Source: an uncultured Lachnospiraceae bacterium
GTDB taxonomy: Bacteria > Bacillota > Clostridia > Lachnospirales > Lachnospiraceae
Assembly: GCA_910584695.1 (NCBI GenBank)
Contig: CAJUBR010000098.1
Location: forward strand, 1 to 7,823
DNA length: 7,823 nucleotides
Direction: 5' to 3'
Shown: positions 1 through 7,033 of the stretch, piece by piece
How the letters are laid out: each line of letters starts with the position of its first letter
How positions within the stretch are numbered: the stretch's first letter is position 1
Translations under genes and position numbers: made by a program
The notes under the pieces: generated by a model
The model's database searches: none
Seen by the model: only the letters and a program-made list of their open reading frames with translations
What the model was told of the DNA's origin: nothing

Positions 1-422
1 ATCCCTTCTTCAATCAAAGCAGTCATGACCGGAGTAATGCCGCACAGCAGGCGTCTCTCCATTTTCTGGTGCATGAGGGCATTCTGCGGCCTGTGCACCT
101 GCTCCAAAAGCTCCTGATCAAACTTACCCTCACTGACATTCAGTGCAAGCATCATCATTGTGAAACGCTGTAATACAGGCACGTCTTTCCGGGTTACAAT
201 CGCTTCCGCTTTCACAAGCAGCTGATCTGTCATACGGCCGATCATAGCATCCAGAATTTCTTCCTTGGATTTGAAATGGTAATAAAGCGTTCCTCTGGCA
301 ATACCGATTTCATTCAGAATATCATTGGTGCTTGTACCATCAAAACCTTTTGTACCAAACAGCCGTTCCGCCGCATCCAATATTTCATTTTTACGTTCTT
401 CCGCTTCCTTTACCACACGCAT
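1..422 (-). CDS. TetR/AcrR-family transcriptional repressor, C-terminus cut by window edge
   Basis: This is a DNA-binding repressor of the TetR family; about 140 N-terminal residues are present of a usual 180-210, and the rest lies left of the window. It begins MRVVKEAEERKNEILDAAER. The helix-turn-helix spans about residues 10-55, with LFGTKGFDGTSTNDI, then IGIARGTLYYHFKSKEEIL, the near-invariant TetR recognition-helix pattern. The remaining residues start the helical ligand-binding domain, which is not conserved enough to reveal the ligand. The ATG at 422-420 follows AGGAGA by about 10 bases, slightly long but the best site. A promoter and a perfect palindrome lie just upstream, so autoregulation is likely. 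It is separated from the ABC operon by a terminator at 526-577, so it is probably its own transcription unit, controlling itself and genes to the left. The family call is firm; the target is unknown. Confidence 0.95.
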   Translation of the reverse strand, partial: MRVVKEAEERKNEILDAAERLFGTKGFDGTSTNDILNEIGIARGTLYYHFKSKEEILDAMIGRMTDQLLVKAEAIVTRKDVPVLQRFTMMMLALNVSEGKFDQELLEQVHRPQNALMHQKMERRLLCGITPVMTALIEEG

Positions 423-449
423 TGCTTTGCACTCTCCTGCACAGTCTAT

Positions 450-462
450 CGACAGTCTGTCG
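450..462. promoter_or_regulatory. TetR-type operator palindrome
   Basis: CGACAGTCTGTCG is a perfect 13-bp inverted repeat with a single central base. It lies five bases downstream of the -10 element, across the predicted transcription start of the TetR-family gene. The half-site motif ACAGTCT occurs again at 441-447. Position and symmetry are what is expected for a self-repressing TetR dimer (inference from family behaviour). Confidence 0.7.
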
Positions 463-467
463 GTTTG

Positions 468-496
468 ATGTTATCATTAAGCAAACATATTGTCAA
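468..496 (-). promoter_or_regulatory. promoter of the TetR-family gene
   Basis: On the minus strand a perfect -35 TTGACA (496-491) is followed after exactly 17 bases by TAACAT (473-468), a 4/6 match to TATAAT. The predicted start of transcription, near 461, lies inside the palindrome at 450-462. The remaining leader is about 40 bases and contains the AGGAGA ribosome binding site. Confidence 0.7.
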
Positions 497-525
497 TTCA
501 TTACTGTTGTTATATTTCCCCTTTT

Positions 526-577
526 CCAAAAAGGCAGTCAACGGCGGGTGAAATCACTTCACTTGCCATTGACTGCC
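526..577 (-). terminator. intrinsic terminator closing the ABC operon and microprotein gene
   Basis: Read on the minus strand, GGCAGTCAA (577-569) pairs with TTGACTGCC (541-533). Inside it GGC/GCC (567-565 with 545-543) and a further five pairs (562-558 with 552-548) continue the stem after small bulges. Five T residues (532-528) follow directly. It lies 32 bases after the microprotein stop and just upstream of the TetR promoter, so it insulates the two units. There is no T-run for the plus strand. Confidence 0.8.
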
Positions 578-609
578 CGATTGTCTTTACAGTCAGCAAT
601 TGTACTGCT

Positions 610-729
610 TTATTTCTTTTTGCCTTTATCATCTTTATTACTGTCTTTGCTGCTGTTCTGTCTTTGCTTTATGGCTGCTGCACTGCTCACAAGCAATAAT
701 ATAATTGCTGTCATAGCTGCTGTATTCAT
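610..729 (-). CDS. 39-residue single-pass membrane microprotein, function unknown
   Basis: This short gene begins with an ATG at 729-727 preceded by AAAGGAGG (744-737) and a spacer of exactly seven bases, as good a ribosome binding site as any in the window. It encodes MNTAAMTAIILLLVSSAAAI, followed by a 19-residue tail KQRQNSSKDSNKDDKGKKK and TAA. Residues about 4-20 are one hydrophobic helix; the tail is highly charged and lysine-rich, suggesting a small inner-membrane anchor with a basic tail, probably cytoplasmic by the positive-inside rule. There is no lipobox, double-glycine leader or Cys/Ser/Thr-rich core to suggest a bacteriocin precursor. It lies 90 bases downstream of the ABC ATPase and just before the terminator, so it may be the last gene of that operon or have its own promoter. 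I do not recognise a family. An accessory or stability subunit of the transporter is one guess. Confidence 0.7.
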   Translation of the reverse strand: MNTAAMTAIILLLVSSAAAIKQRQNSSKDSNKDDKGKKK

Positions 730-819
730 AAAAAAACCTCCTTTCGATCTGTACTGTCAGTCTATATATCGGCCAGTTATCCTCGCATATTTATTCTCTG
801 AGTCTTCAGCAGAAATTGA

Positions 820-1461
820 TTACCCGGAAACTGTAAGCCTACCATGATCCATCTCGTACACTTCATCGCACAACACTTCTATATCCTCTTTGTTATGACT
901 TGCCAAAATAATAGATTTCCCTTCAGCCTTTAGATTTAGAAGGATTTCTCTAACATCTTCCACTCCCTGATTGTCCAAACCGTTCATTGGCTCATCCAAA
1001 ATCAGAATATCCGGATTTTCCATAATAGCCTGTGCAATCCCAAGTCTTTGACGCATCCCTAAAGAATATTTTCCAACTTTCTTTTTGCTGTCCGGATCAA
1101 GTCCGACTCGTTCCATGCTTTTCGCTATTTCTTTTTTCCCAATCACATTTCTAATACTCGCAAGATACTCCAGATTTTTGTACCCACTATAAGAGCTGAG
1201 AAAACCGGGATTTTCAATGATTATTCCTATATGATCAGCAAAATCTGTATCCTTGCCGATTTCTTTACCGCCTACAATGACTCTGCCGCTGGTAGGTTTT
1301 AAAAATCCTATCATTGTCTTAAATAAAACAGTTTTTCCAGAACCGTTTCTTCCAACAATCCCATAAATTTTTCCTTTTTCTAATTCTATCGTAACATTGC
1401 TAAGAACAATATCTGAACCAAATTTTTTTATTACTTTATCAACTTTTATAATGCTTTCCAT
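820..1461 (-). CDS. ABC transporter ATP-binding protein, BcrA/LanF-like
   Basis: This is the cytoplasmic ATPase that powers the neighbouring membrane proteins. The 213-residue length is normal to slightly short for the family. Visible motifs are Walker A GRNGSGKT (37-44), signature YSLGMRQRLG (132-141), Walker B DILILDEP (151-158) with the following NGLD D-loop region, and the switch His in ASHN (H189). The segment IIENPGFLSSYSG around residue 81 puts Glu83 where the Q-loop Gln usually stands. An 'E-loop' like this is known from lantibiotic immunity ATPases (LanF), and ENP-type loops occur in BcrA-like drug exporters. An upstream in-frame ATG at 1545 exists, but the start at 1461 is preceded by GGAAGGAG about 10 bases away and gives the usual beginning MESIIKVDKVIKKFG. 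The gene starts four bases after the third permease gene ends. The ATPase call is firm; the peptide-antibiotic substrate is an inference. Confidence 0.95.
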   Translation of the reverse strand: MESIIKVDKVIKKFGSDIVLSNVTIELEKGKIYGIVGRNGSGKTVLFKTMIGFLKPTSGRVIVGGKEIGKDTDFADHIGIIIENPGFLSSYSGYKNLEYLASIRNVIGKKEIAKSMERVGLDPDSKKKVGKYSLGMRQRLGIAQAIMENPDILILDEPMNGLDNQGVEDVREILLNLKAEGKSIILASHNKEDIEVLCDEVYEMDHGRLTVSG

Positions 1462-1465
1462 AATC

Positions 1466-2095
1466 TTAAACTCCTTCCATTTCTTTGCCTTCCAGCAAAT
1501 AGGTGCCAAGCCAGTAACAAACAATAATAATTGTAACCTGCACAATCATTACACTTATAATAGAGAATCCATACATATCTTTATATAAATTACTTTGTAC
1601 ATACATTCCCCATACTCCAAACATAAACCTTGCACTCTTTCTAAAATGGAAACCACTCAGAAAAGTCAAGCCTTCTAATAACAATAAACCTGCTGGTATC
1701 ATTTTTTTCATGCTTAAAGTATGCAGCAAAAGAAATAATGCCGATAATGTCATGGCATGAACTGTCCATAATATAAAAATCACTGATATTTCCTTTAGAT
1801 TTCCTGTAAACATATGTAATGCAAACAAATCAATCATCTTGAACAGCGTCAATAAACTAACCGCTGCAAATACCCCGTTTAATAAATTTTTCAGGAAAAA
1901 ATGTTTCCACCACTTCCGGATCCATCCACATCGGACAATAACAAAACATCTATTCTGCTTATCCCTGCCAAGCCTAAAACCAATTATCAACAGATAAATT
2001 CCGATCGGAAACAGCCAGCATCCCAAAGGAACCAGCGGAAAGGCATCTGTTTCATCCATAGCAGCACCTGCAAATAACTGAAAAAACAAAGACAT
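1466..2095 (-). CDS. ABC-2-type transporter permease, third membrane subunit
   Basis: This is a 209-residue polytopic membrane protein with about five hydrophobic segments, near residues 24-42, 68-92, 102-126, 130-148 and 177-200. The pattern WIRKWWKHFFLKNLLNGVF around 58-76, an aromatic/basic amphipathic stretch before a transmembrane helix, is typical of small ABC-2-like permeases in BcrB/LanE/LanG-type operons. It starts six bases after the second permease, with GGAGGA and GCGGGA both just upstream of the ATG, and ends four bases before the ATPase, so translation is probably coupled. It is the shortest and most divergent of the three membrane proteins. It could be a third transport subunit or an accessory membrane protein. 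No catalytic motif is visible. Confidence 0.8.
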   Translation of the reverse strand: MSLFFQLFAGAAMDETDAFPLVPLGCWLFPIGIYLLIIGFRLGRDKQNRCFVIVRCGWIRKWWKHFFLKNLLNGVFAAVSLLTLFKMIDLFALHMFTGNLKEISVIFILWTVHAMTLSALFLLLHTLSMKKMIPAGLLLLEGLTFLSGFHFRKSARFMFGVWGMYVQSNLYKDMYGFSIISVMIVQVTIIIVCYWLGTYLLEGKEMEGV

Positions 2096-2101
2096 TCCCG
2101 C

Positions 2102-2947
2102 CTATTCCTCCTCCACCTCATCCTTAAAATCTACCCGTCCGATTAACCACAAAGAAATCAACGCCAAAATCAATATGATGGCGCAAAACAAAACTATAAC
2201 CGTCCATTGTCCGCCATTTCCATCTATGACATATCCGGGGATTGCTTTTGCCATGAGAGATAAATGTGTAACTCCCTCTTGTTGTAATAAGTATCCTGAA
2301 ATCTGTATACCGGATACGATCAATATTCCATAAATTTCTTTTAACAAAAGATTGCACACATAAAGCAAAAATCCAATCAATACCAGATACAGAAACAGAA
2401 GGATAAAAGTAATCATAAACGCCTGCGGCACTGTCATTTCTTTCATAACATTCATCCACGGAAATGAGATATTATATTTCACTCCTAAATGATTCCCGGT
2501 ATCCATCGCCAGATGATAAACCGGACTGCTCCACATAAATCCGAAAAAACCACAAAAAGAACTGACAGCTATGGATATAACAGCTATGCCGGCAACATAT
2601 AGAAGTGCCTGAATCATAATATATTGAAGCATAGCTGCATCCCATTTTTTCCGGCTGCTCCTGCATAGTGACAGATATGTATTTTTTTTCATAAAAGGAG
2701 CATCTGATATAATCAATAACCAGCAGGCAGTAAGAAACAAAATACTTTTGTGATGATGCTCCACTACAATGAAGGCTTCCATTACATTAACCGGTTCCCC
2801 GGTATCCAATGCATACTGCAAAAACAAATTCAACCAGTGTCCAAACAATGCTATTCCCAAAAGAAAGCCCATAATTACCCGCTTATTATGCTGCTCTTCC
2901 AGAAAAGTAGTTTTCGCCATGTAAAAGATTTGCTTTAACCTACCCAT
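2102..2947 (-). CDS. ABC-2-type transporter permease, second membrane subunit
   Basis: This 281-residue integral membrane protein has about six predicted helices, near residues 25-45, 68-84, 107-130, 176-200, 206-222 and 247-269. After the second helix comes SDAPFMKKNTYLSLCRSSRK (81-100), a cytoplasmic basic stretch of the kind seen in ABC-2 permeases, probably a contact to the ATPase (inference). The C-terminus is an acidic tail, DFKDEVEEE. The ATG at 2947 lies inside the end of the previous gene, an 8-base overlap, with GAGGGG just upstream, so translation is probably coupled. It differs in sequence from the permeases on either side and is not a recent duplicate. It likely forms a heteromeric channel with one or both of them. 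Confidence 0.85.
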   Translation of the reverse strand: MGRLKQIFYMAKTTFLEEQHNKRVIMGFLLGIALFGHWLNLFLQYALDTGEPVNVMEAFIVVEHHHKSILFLTACWLLIISDAPFMKKNTYLSLCRSSRKKWDAAMLQYIMIQALLYVAGIAVISIAVSSFCGFFGFMWSSPVYHLAMDTGNHLGVKYNISFPWMNVMKEMTVPQAFMITFILLFLYLVLIGFLLYVCNLLLKEIYGILIVSGIQISGYLLQQEGVTHLSLMAKAIPGYVIDGNGGQWTVIVLFCAIILILALISLWLIGRVDFKDEVEEE

Positions 2948-3695
2948 TCCGTCCCCTCTTTTTCAATCCCCACATGACTACAAATGATACCAGCAAAATG
3001 TAAATACATTCCATAAACCCGGACAATGGATAATTGTTCAAATCATCACCCCGCATAAGATAAATCGGATTCAGTACCGAAATTTTGCCTAACACCAGCC
3101 ACATGGCCTCATACAATACAAATGGTGCAATTAACGCCACATATTTATTGGGAAGCCATACTGCAAATGCAAGACCTGCCAATGCCCATATACATCCAAA
3201 CAGAAAACCTAATATCACCTTCCAAAGAAAGATATACCACTCTCCATAGTTTTCTATGTAAAAAACCAATGCCGTTCCCGCCATAAGTCCCTCATCACTT
3301 CCCGCTGGTATTCCAGGAATGCCGAAGCAGTAAGCAATACTCAAAACAATGATAAATGGAACAGCCAGCATAGTGCCGCCAGAAAGCGCAACTGTAACAA
3401 TACGGATCAGAGCAAATTTCCCCGGCAGCATTCTGGAATAAATCATTTTTATATATCCACTGCTATACTCTTCACAAAAGACAGAGGCATAGGCAAGTCC
3501 CGGAAAGATAGCCGCAAACGGTGTAAATCCTGATGCTGCAAATACTTCCATCATAATAAAATAACTGCTTCTGCTCCTGTCAAGCGGCGCATGAAAGGCC
3601 GCTGACACTAAAATCCATGTAACCATGATAAGACCTGCAAAAAAACCTCTGTTTAAGAAACTTCTTTTCAAATCATGTAAAAAGAACCCTTGCAT
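2940..3695 (-). CDS. ABC-2-type transporter permease, first membrane subunit
   Basis: This 251-residue membrane protein has about six hydrophobic segments, near 17-34, 54-72, 100-123, 157-181, 184-203 and 229-245. Its best diagnostic is FCEEYSSGYIKMIYSRMLPG (73-92), the cytoplasmic E-x-x-S/x-G-x-I-K pattern of ABC-2 permeases of the BcrB/LanE type. The ATG at 3695 starts one base after the lipoprotein stop, with AGGAG inside the preceding coding sequence, and the gene's end overlaps the second permease by 8 bases. This close packing says the lipoprotein and transporter are made together. The likely role is half of the membrane channel for an exporter or expulsion pump; the substrate cannot be read from the sequence. 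Confidence 0.9.
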   Translation of the reverse strand: MQGFFLHDLKRSFLNRGFFAGLIMVTWILVSAAFHAPLDRSRSSYFIMMEVFAASGFTPFAAIFPGLAYASVFCEEYSSGYIKMIYSRMLPGKFALIRIVTVALSGGTMLAVPFIIVLSIAYCFGIPGIPAGSDEGLMAGTALVFYIENYGEWYIFLWKVILGFLFGCIWALAGLAFAVWLPNKYVALIAPFVLYEAMWLVLGKISVLNPIYLMRGDDLNNYPLSGFMECIYILLVSFVVMWGLKKRGRNG

Positions 3696-3696
3696 A

Positions 3697-4854
3697 TTAC
3701 TCGCTCCTGACTATTTCTCCCGTTACTGCATTCACACAAATACTCCAGGCAGAACCGTTTACCACGAATGCTTCAGCTAATTCTTCATTCTCCATCCATG
3801 CAGACATCGGCGTATAAATATGCCATACGGGAACCAATTCTAACTTATTTTCATCTTCTTTAAAAACCGGATAATATAGAAATGCTGCTTCCGTCAGAAC
3901 CGCTTTACTGCTTCCGTTTATTTTTCCACTGTTCAGATGGGTTTCCAAAATCTTTTCAATCTGACTCCATGACAACACCGTCTCACATTTTTCCTGCGTT
4001 TCCACTTTGCCAAGACAGGCATTCAAGCTTAAGGTTACAATGCGTTCTTCACAGATCCATGCTTTTCCTGACGGGAAAATTTCTCCTGACGCTATAGAAC
4101 CAATTTCATGTATAATTCCCATGCCCTCGTAAGACGGCGTAAACTCAATTTCATAAAATGTAACTTTTTCGTATTGATACTGCGTAATTTTATAAATATC
4201 AATTTCTGCCATACCAGTCTTGGAAAGCTTTGCTAATAATATATTTTCTGCTTCCAAATAAACATTTTTATGATCTGCTTCCTCTAACACAGTTTCATCT
4301 GCAGACTTATAAATAGATGCACACTTTTCAAATAAGAGTTCATCCTGATAATAGGCACCTGTTCCATATGAAAAACCTGCTGTCTTTTGTTCATCCGATA
4401 ATTCATATACAGGTGCATTGCCAAAGACTGAAAATACTGCCCGTTCTTCTCCTTGCTCGTTTTCTGCCTTAGACTGCTCCATTTCCTTTTGTGCTTCCTC
4501 TGATAAATCCTTGATATTCCCTGTTTCACTTTCTAAAAACTCTGTCAAAACCGCTTTGGTAAGTGTCTCATTTTCGCCAAGCACTATTGTTTTAACATCC
4601 TGCGGAACATCCGGCATCTGTGCCTGAATTCTGATTGCATGATCTCCTGTACCAATGATACTGTTAATTTCCTGCATATCATTTTCCGCTGCACTTTCAG
4701 GCTCGTTCACTATTGCATCCACTTCATCCTCTACAGAATCTTTTGCATGAAGAATATCCCCGTCAGCCGAGCTTTCCGGAGCCTTCCGGCAGCCGCAAAT
4801 ACCAGCTGTCATCAACATCGTTACAACTACTAATCCCAAAATCCTGTTTCTCAT
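3697..4854 (-). CDS. predicted cell-surface lipoprotein, acidic linker and PepSY/YycI-like tail
   Basis: A 385-residue exported lipoprotein. The N-terminus MRNRILGLVVVTMLMTAGIC is a type II signal peptide; the lipobox is best read as I-C-G-C with lipidation on Cys22 (A-G-I-C at Cys20 is the alternative). Residues about 23-60 are a Ser/Asp/Glu-rich linker. The body has no motif I can name, but the last 50 residues contain ELVPVWHIYTP and then VNAVTGEIV at the very end. That W-x-I plus N-A-x-T-G-E arrangement recurs in PepSY- and YycI-like extracellular domains (resemblance by eye). The ATG at 4854 has TGGAGG about five bases upstream, and a promoter with paired repeats lies before it. As first gene of the ABC operon it probably acts outside the membrane, binding a substrate or signal for the transporter or kinase. 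Lantibiotic-immunity operons also pair a lipoprotein with an ABC exporter, though no homology to LanI is evident. Confidence 0.85.
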   Translation of the reverse strand: MRNRILGLVVVTMLMTAGICGCRKAPESSADGDILHAKDSVEDEVDAIVNEPESAAENDMQEINSIIGTGDHAIRIQAQMPDVPQDVKTIVLGENETLTKAVLTEFLESETGNIKDLSEEAQKEMEQSKAENEQGEERAVFSVFGNAPVYELSDEQKTAGFSYGTGAYYQDELLFEKCASIYKSADETVLEEADHKNVYLEAENILLAKLSKTGMAEIDIYKITQYQYEKVTFYEIEFTPSYEGMGIIHEIGSIASGEIFPSGKAWICEERIVTLSLNACLGKVETQEKCETVLSWSQIEKILETHLNSGKINGSSKAVLTEAAFLYYPVFKEDENKLELVPVWHIYTPMSAWMENEELAEAFVVNGSAWSICVNAVTGEIVRSE

Positions 4855-4916
4855 AATTCCTCCATTTCAGCGCTGCTTTGTGCACATGAACGGGCTTGTG
4901 ATTTCTTATAAGCTAT

Positions 4917-4922
4917 ATTATA
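4917..4922 (-). promoter_or_regulatory. -10 element of the lipoprotein/ABC operon promoter
   Basis: On the minus strand there is a perfect TATAAT (4922-4917) about 62 bases before the lipoprotein start codon. At the proper 17-base distance the -35 position reads GAAGAA, a very poor match to TTGACA. A strong -10 with a defective -35 and repeats just upstream is typical of activator-dependent promoters. The expected transcription start is near 4910. Confidence 0.6.
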
Positions 4923-4947
4923 AATTCAATTTTTCTGTTTTCTTCTG

Positions 4948-4981
4948 TTTTGCGAAATTCGACCACATTATTGCCGAAATC
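4948..4981 (-). promoter_or_regulatory. paired direct repeats, candidate LytTR regulator binding site
   Basis: On the minus strand GATTTCGGCAAT (4981-4970) and GAATTTCGCAAAA (4960-4948) share the core ATTTCG at exactly 22-bp spacing, two helical turns. The centres fall at about -67 and -45 from the predicted start. LytTR-domain regulators are known to bind two direct half-sites roughly 20-23 bp apart upstream of a weak -35. The arrangement fits; the link to the regulator encoded at 6287-7033 is an inference. Confidence 0.55.
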
Positions 4982-5046
4982 AACCAAAAAGAACTGTTAC
5001 AAAATCATATTGCATCTTTCATGCATGAATTCGCACCAGTCCTCTG

Positions 5047-6300
5047 CTACATCTCTTTTACATACATCATAACATTCGTTTCCACAGAACCATTTTCATA
5101 TAAAAACGTTATATCTCCATGATACTTTTCCACAATTCTCCGGACATTTTTAAGTCCTATCCCATGATTTACTTTATCTTCTTTTGTCGTATCCGAAAAA
5201 TCACTTTTTCCGTCAGCAATCCGCTGGCAGCTGTTACAAATATTTAAAAATAAAATTCCCCGATCAAGCCTTATCGTTATTTTCAGTTTCTTATCTTCTG
5301 TCTGCATAGAAGCATCTATTGCATTATCCAACAGGTTTCCCAAAAGTACATTTAAGTCAAACGAACGCAGGCGCAACTGTTCTGGTATGCTGATTTTTGT
5401 TTCTACCACATTTAAGACCTCATTCGCCTTTTGTATCTTATAATTCAGCAGACTGTCAACCGTATCATTCCCTGTCTTAACATACTCCTCCGGGTTGGTC
5501 ATAAAATTCTTCATAGAATCTAAATATTTATTCGTCTCCTCTGCCTCGTTCCTTTGCACTAAGACTTGCAATGCTAAAATGTGGTTTTTCATATCATGTC
5601 TTAAAGCACGAACCCGATTCCCGGATTCCATAATAACTTCTAATTGGTTTTGGTATGCATATGTTTGTTGTTTATATATATCATTATCCCTTAAATGTAT
5701 ATAATTTTCTATCAGGACATTATATAGATAAAATACACTGATATTAATCATTAACATACAGCCGCTAATCAATATTGCATACATTTTCGGGGGTTCTCCA
5801 AGCATCAGTGCACTCAGGACAATAACACTCATTGCCGGGATCACCAGCAGCAGTAATGTCTGCTTTCTGTCAAAAGCTATCTCTTTTGCCTCAGCCGGAT
5901 AAGAAATATGGCTTATAATGGTTGTACAAATCAGCATCAGCAGAGCTTGAATTGCAGGCTGCTGGAATTTTGCAATATCCCCGAAAACAAAAAGGACTAT
6001 CAGGGAATTTGCCATATCCAAACCAAATAATACCAGCGATACCCATAATCTTTTTTTCCACAGTTCCTGATAAAAGCAAGTAAGTCCTATTATTCCTGCA
6101 CAATTACAAATCTCATATACAACAGATATCTGGAATACACTATATATAATTGTAGTCAGCAGGCAATAGATCCCCAAACCGGTTTTTAATGCCTTTTCCT
6201 CTATATCATCTGCTGGCAAAAGTACATCCATGACTTTCTTTAACAGCAAAACTCTAAGAACATTTACAATTAACACAATGATAGGACTATATGATACCAT
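5047..6300 (-). CDS. AgrC-like sensor histidine kinase (GHKL ATPase)
   Basis: Membrane sensor kinase of the AgrC/ComD class, 417 residues from the ATG at 6300 (a GTG one codon upstream at 6303 is equally possible; neither has a clear ribosome binding site). The N-terminal half, to about residue 198, holds six or seven hydrophobic helices and no large extracellular domain. A helical linker leads to the phosphoacceptor motif ALRHDMKNH (His235 in RHDMKNH). The ATPase domain shows the N-box GNLLDNAIDA (322-331) and the G-box NHGIGLKNV (378-386), followed by YHGDITF. In this family the phosphoryl group passes from His to the Asp of a LytTR regulator, encoded immediately upstream. The start overlaps the regulator's end by 14 bases, indicating translational coupling. 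AgrC relatives commonly sense peptides, but no AgrB or AgrD-like gene is visible here, so the signal is unknown. Confidence 0.93.
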   Translation of the reverse strand: MVSYSPIIVLIVNVLRVLLLKKVMDVLLPADDIEEKALKTGLGIYCLLTTIIYSVFQISVVYEICNCAGIIGLTCFYQELWKKRLWVSLVLFGLDMANSLIVLFVFGDIAKFQQPAIQALLMLICTTIISHISYPAEAKEIAFDRKQTLLLLVIPAMSVIVLSALMLGEPPKMYAILISGCMLMINISVFYLYNVLIENYIHLRDNDIYKQQTYAYQNQLEVIMESGNRVRALRHDMKNHILALQVLVQRNEAEETNKYLDSMKNFMTNPEEYVKTGNDTVDSLLNYKIQKANEVLNVVETKISIPEQLRLRSFDLNVLLGNLLDNAIDASMQTEDKKLKITIRLDRGILFLNICNSCQRIADGKSDFSDTTKEDKVNHGIGLKNVRRIVEKYHGDITFLYENGSVETNVMMYVKEM

Positions 6301-7033
6301 CACTCATATTCGCTTTCTGATGCTGTATTATTTTACTTCTGGTTTCTTTTCTATATGGCTTACTGATATTTAAATTTTCTCCGTTTACCATTTTTACCAT
6401 TTCATAAGAATATTCACTTACATATGCCTGGTTAATAATATATGACTGATGAATCATCAAAAAATCTGCCGGAAGTGTCTCTGCTATGTTTTTTAACTTT
6501 CCATAAAACTCTTCCATGGCATATTTTCCTTTTTCATCTTTTTTTACAATTATTATTTTCTTATCCATGCTCATAAAATAAGCAATGTTTCTTACCGGAA
6601 CTCTGAAAACAGAATTTCCTTTTTGGTATTCAAAAAAGGGATCCGCACTGTTTTTTTGCTTCACGCTTCTTACTAGCACTTCTCTTATACTTTCGGTAGA
6701 GACCGGTTTAATCAAAAAATCTAATGGTTGAACCTTAAATAACTGCATGGCATAATTTTCCTTTGAAGAAATATATACGATATGCGTCTGCATATTCTCC
6801 ATTTCATTGCGAATAAAATTTCCTACTGCAATGCCATTCTTCTGCACTAATTCTATGTCAAGAAAAAGCAGGTCTAATTCTATTCCCTTTTTCAAGTCAT
6901 TTTGTATGCTTTCCCCGGAATACCATACCTCAACATCAGCTTTTATCTCTATTTCTTTTGAAAGTTCGTAGATCTGCTCTTCCAAAACAGAACATAAAAT
7001 CTTATCATCATCACAAATTCCAATCTTATACAC
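6287..7033 (-). CDS. LytTR-family response regulator (AgrA-like)
   Basis: Transcription regulator with an N-terminal receiver domain and C-terminal LytTR DNA-binding domain, 248 residues. Receiver residues are the acidic cluster DDD (8-10), phosphoacceptor Asp59 in LLFLDIEL, Ser89/Ser90 in VYISS, and Lys109 in FLIKP. The LytTR domain runs from about 134 to 238, with FEYQKGNSVFRVPVRNIAYF, then FLMIHQSYIIN and ISKPYRK, all typical. I favour the GTG at 7033: AAAGGA lies seven bases upstream and the protein then begins (M)YKIGICDDD, the usual opening for this family. The ATG at 7039 is only one base from that ribosome binding site. It probably receives phosphate from the kinase that follows and activates the lipoprotein/ABC operon through the repeats at 4948-4981 (inference). 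Confidence 0.95.
   Translation of the reverse strand: MYKIGICDDDKILCSVLEEQIYELSKEIEIKADVEVWYSGESIQNDLKKGIELDLLFLDIELVQKNGIAVGNFIRNEMENMQTHIVYISSKENYAMQLFKVQPLDFLIKPVSTESIREVLVRSVKQKNSADPFFEYQKGNSVFRVPVRNIAYFMSMDKKIIIVKKDEKGKYAMEEFYGKLKNIAETLPADFLMIHQSYIINQAYVSEYSYEMVKMVNGENLNISKPYRKETRSKIIQHQKANMSDGII

Noticed and set aside
610..729. Microprotein as a bacteriocin or autoinducer precursor
   Set aside because: It has no double-glycine leader, no Cys/Ser/Thr-rich core and no processing genes nearby; a lysine-rich polar tail after one membrane helix fits an anchored protein better.
332..847. 171-codon plus-strand open frame and its overlapping neighbours
   Set aside because: It runs antisense through the TetR promoter, the terminator, the microprotein and the ABC gene end, has no ribosome binding site, and its Leu/Phe/Ser-rich composition is that of an antisense shadow.
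4993..5000. AACAGTT on the minus strand as a classical AgrA half-site
   Set aside because: No second GTT-type element occurs at the required distance of about 21 bp, unlike the ATTTCG pair nearby.
5018..5029. TTCATGCATGAA palindrome after the kinase gene as a terminator
   Set aside because: It is AT-rich with no T-run after it on the minus strand, so the kinase transcript may read into the lipoprotein operon. An operator role has no support.
4880..5122. 80-codon plus-strand open frame in the gap before the lipoprotein
   Set aside because: It lacks a ribosome binding site, covers the minus-strand promoter and repeats, and runs into the kinase gene antisense.
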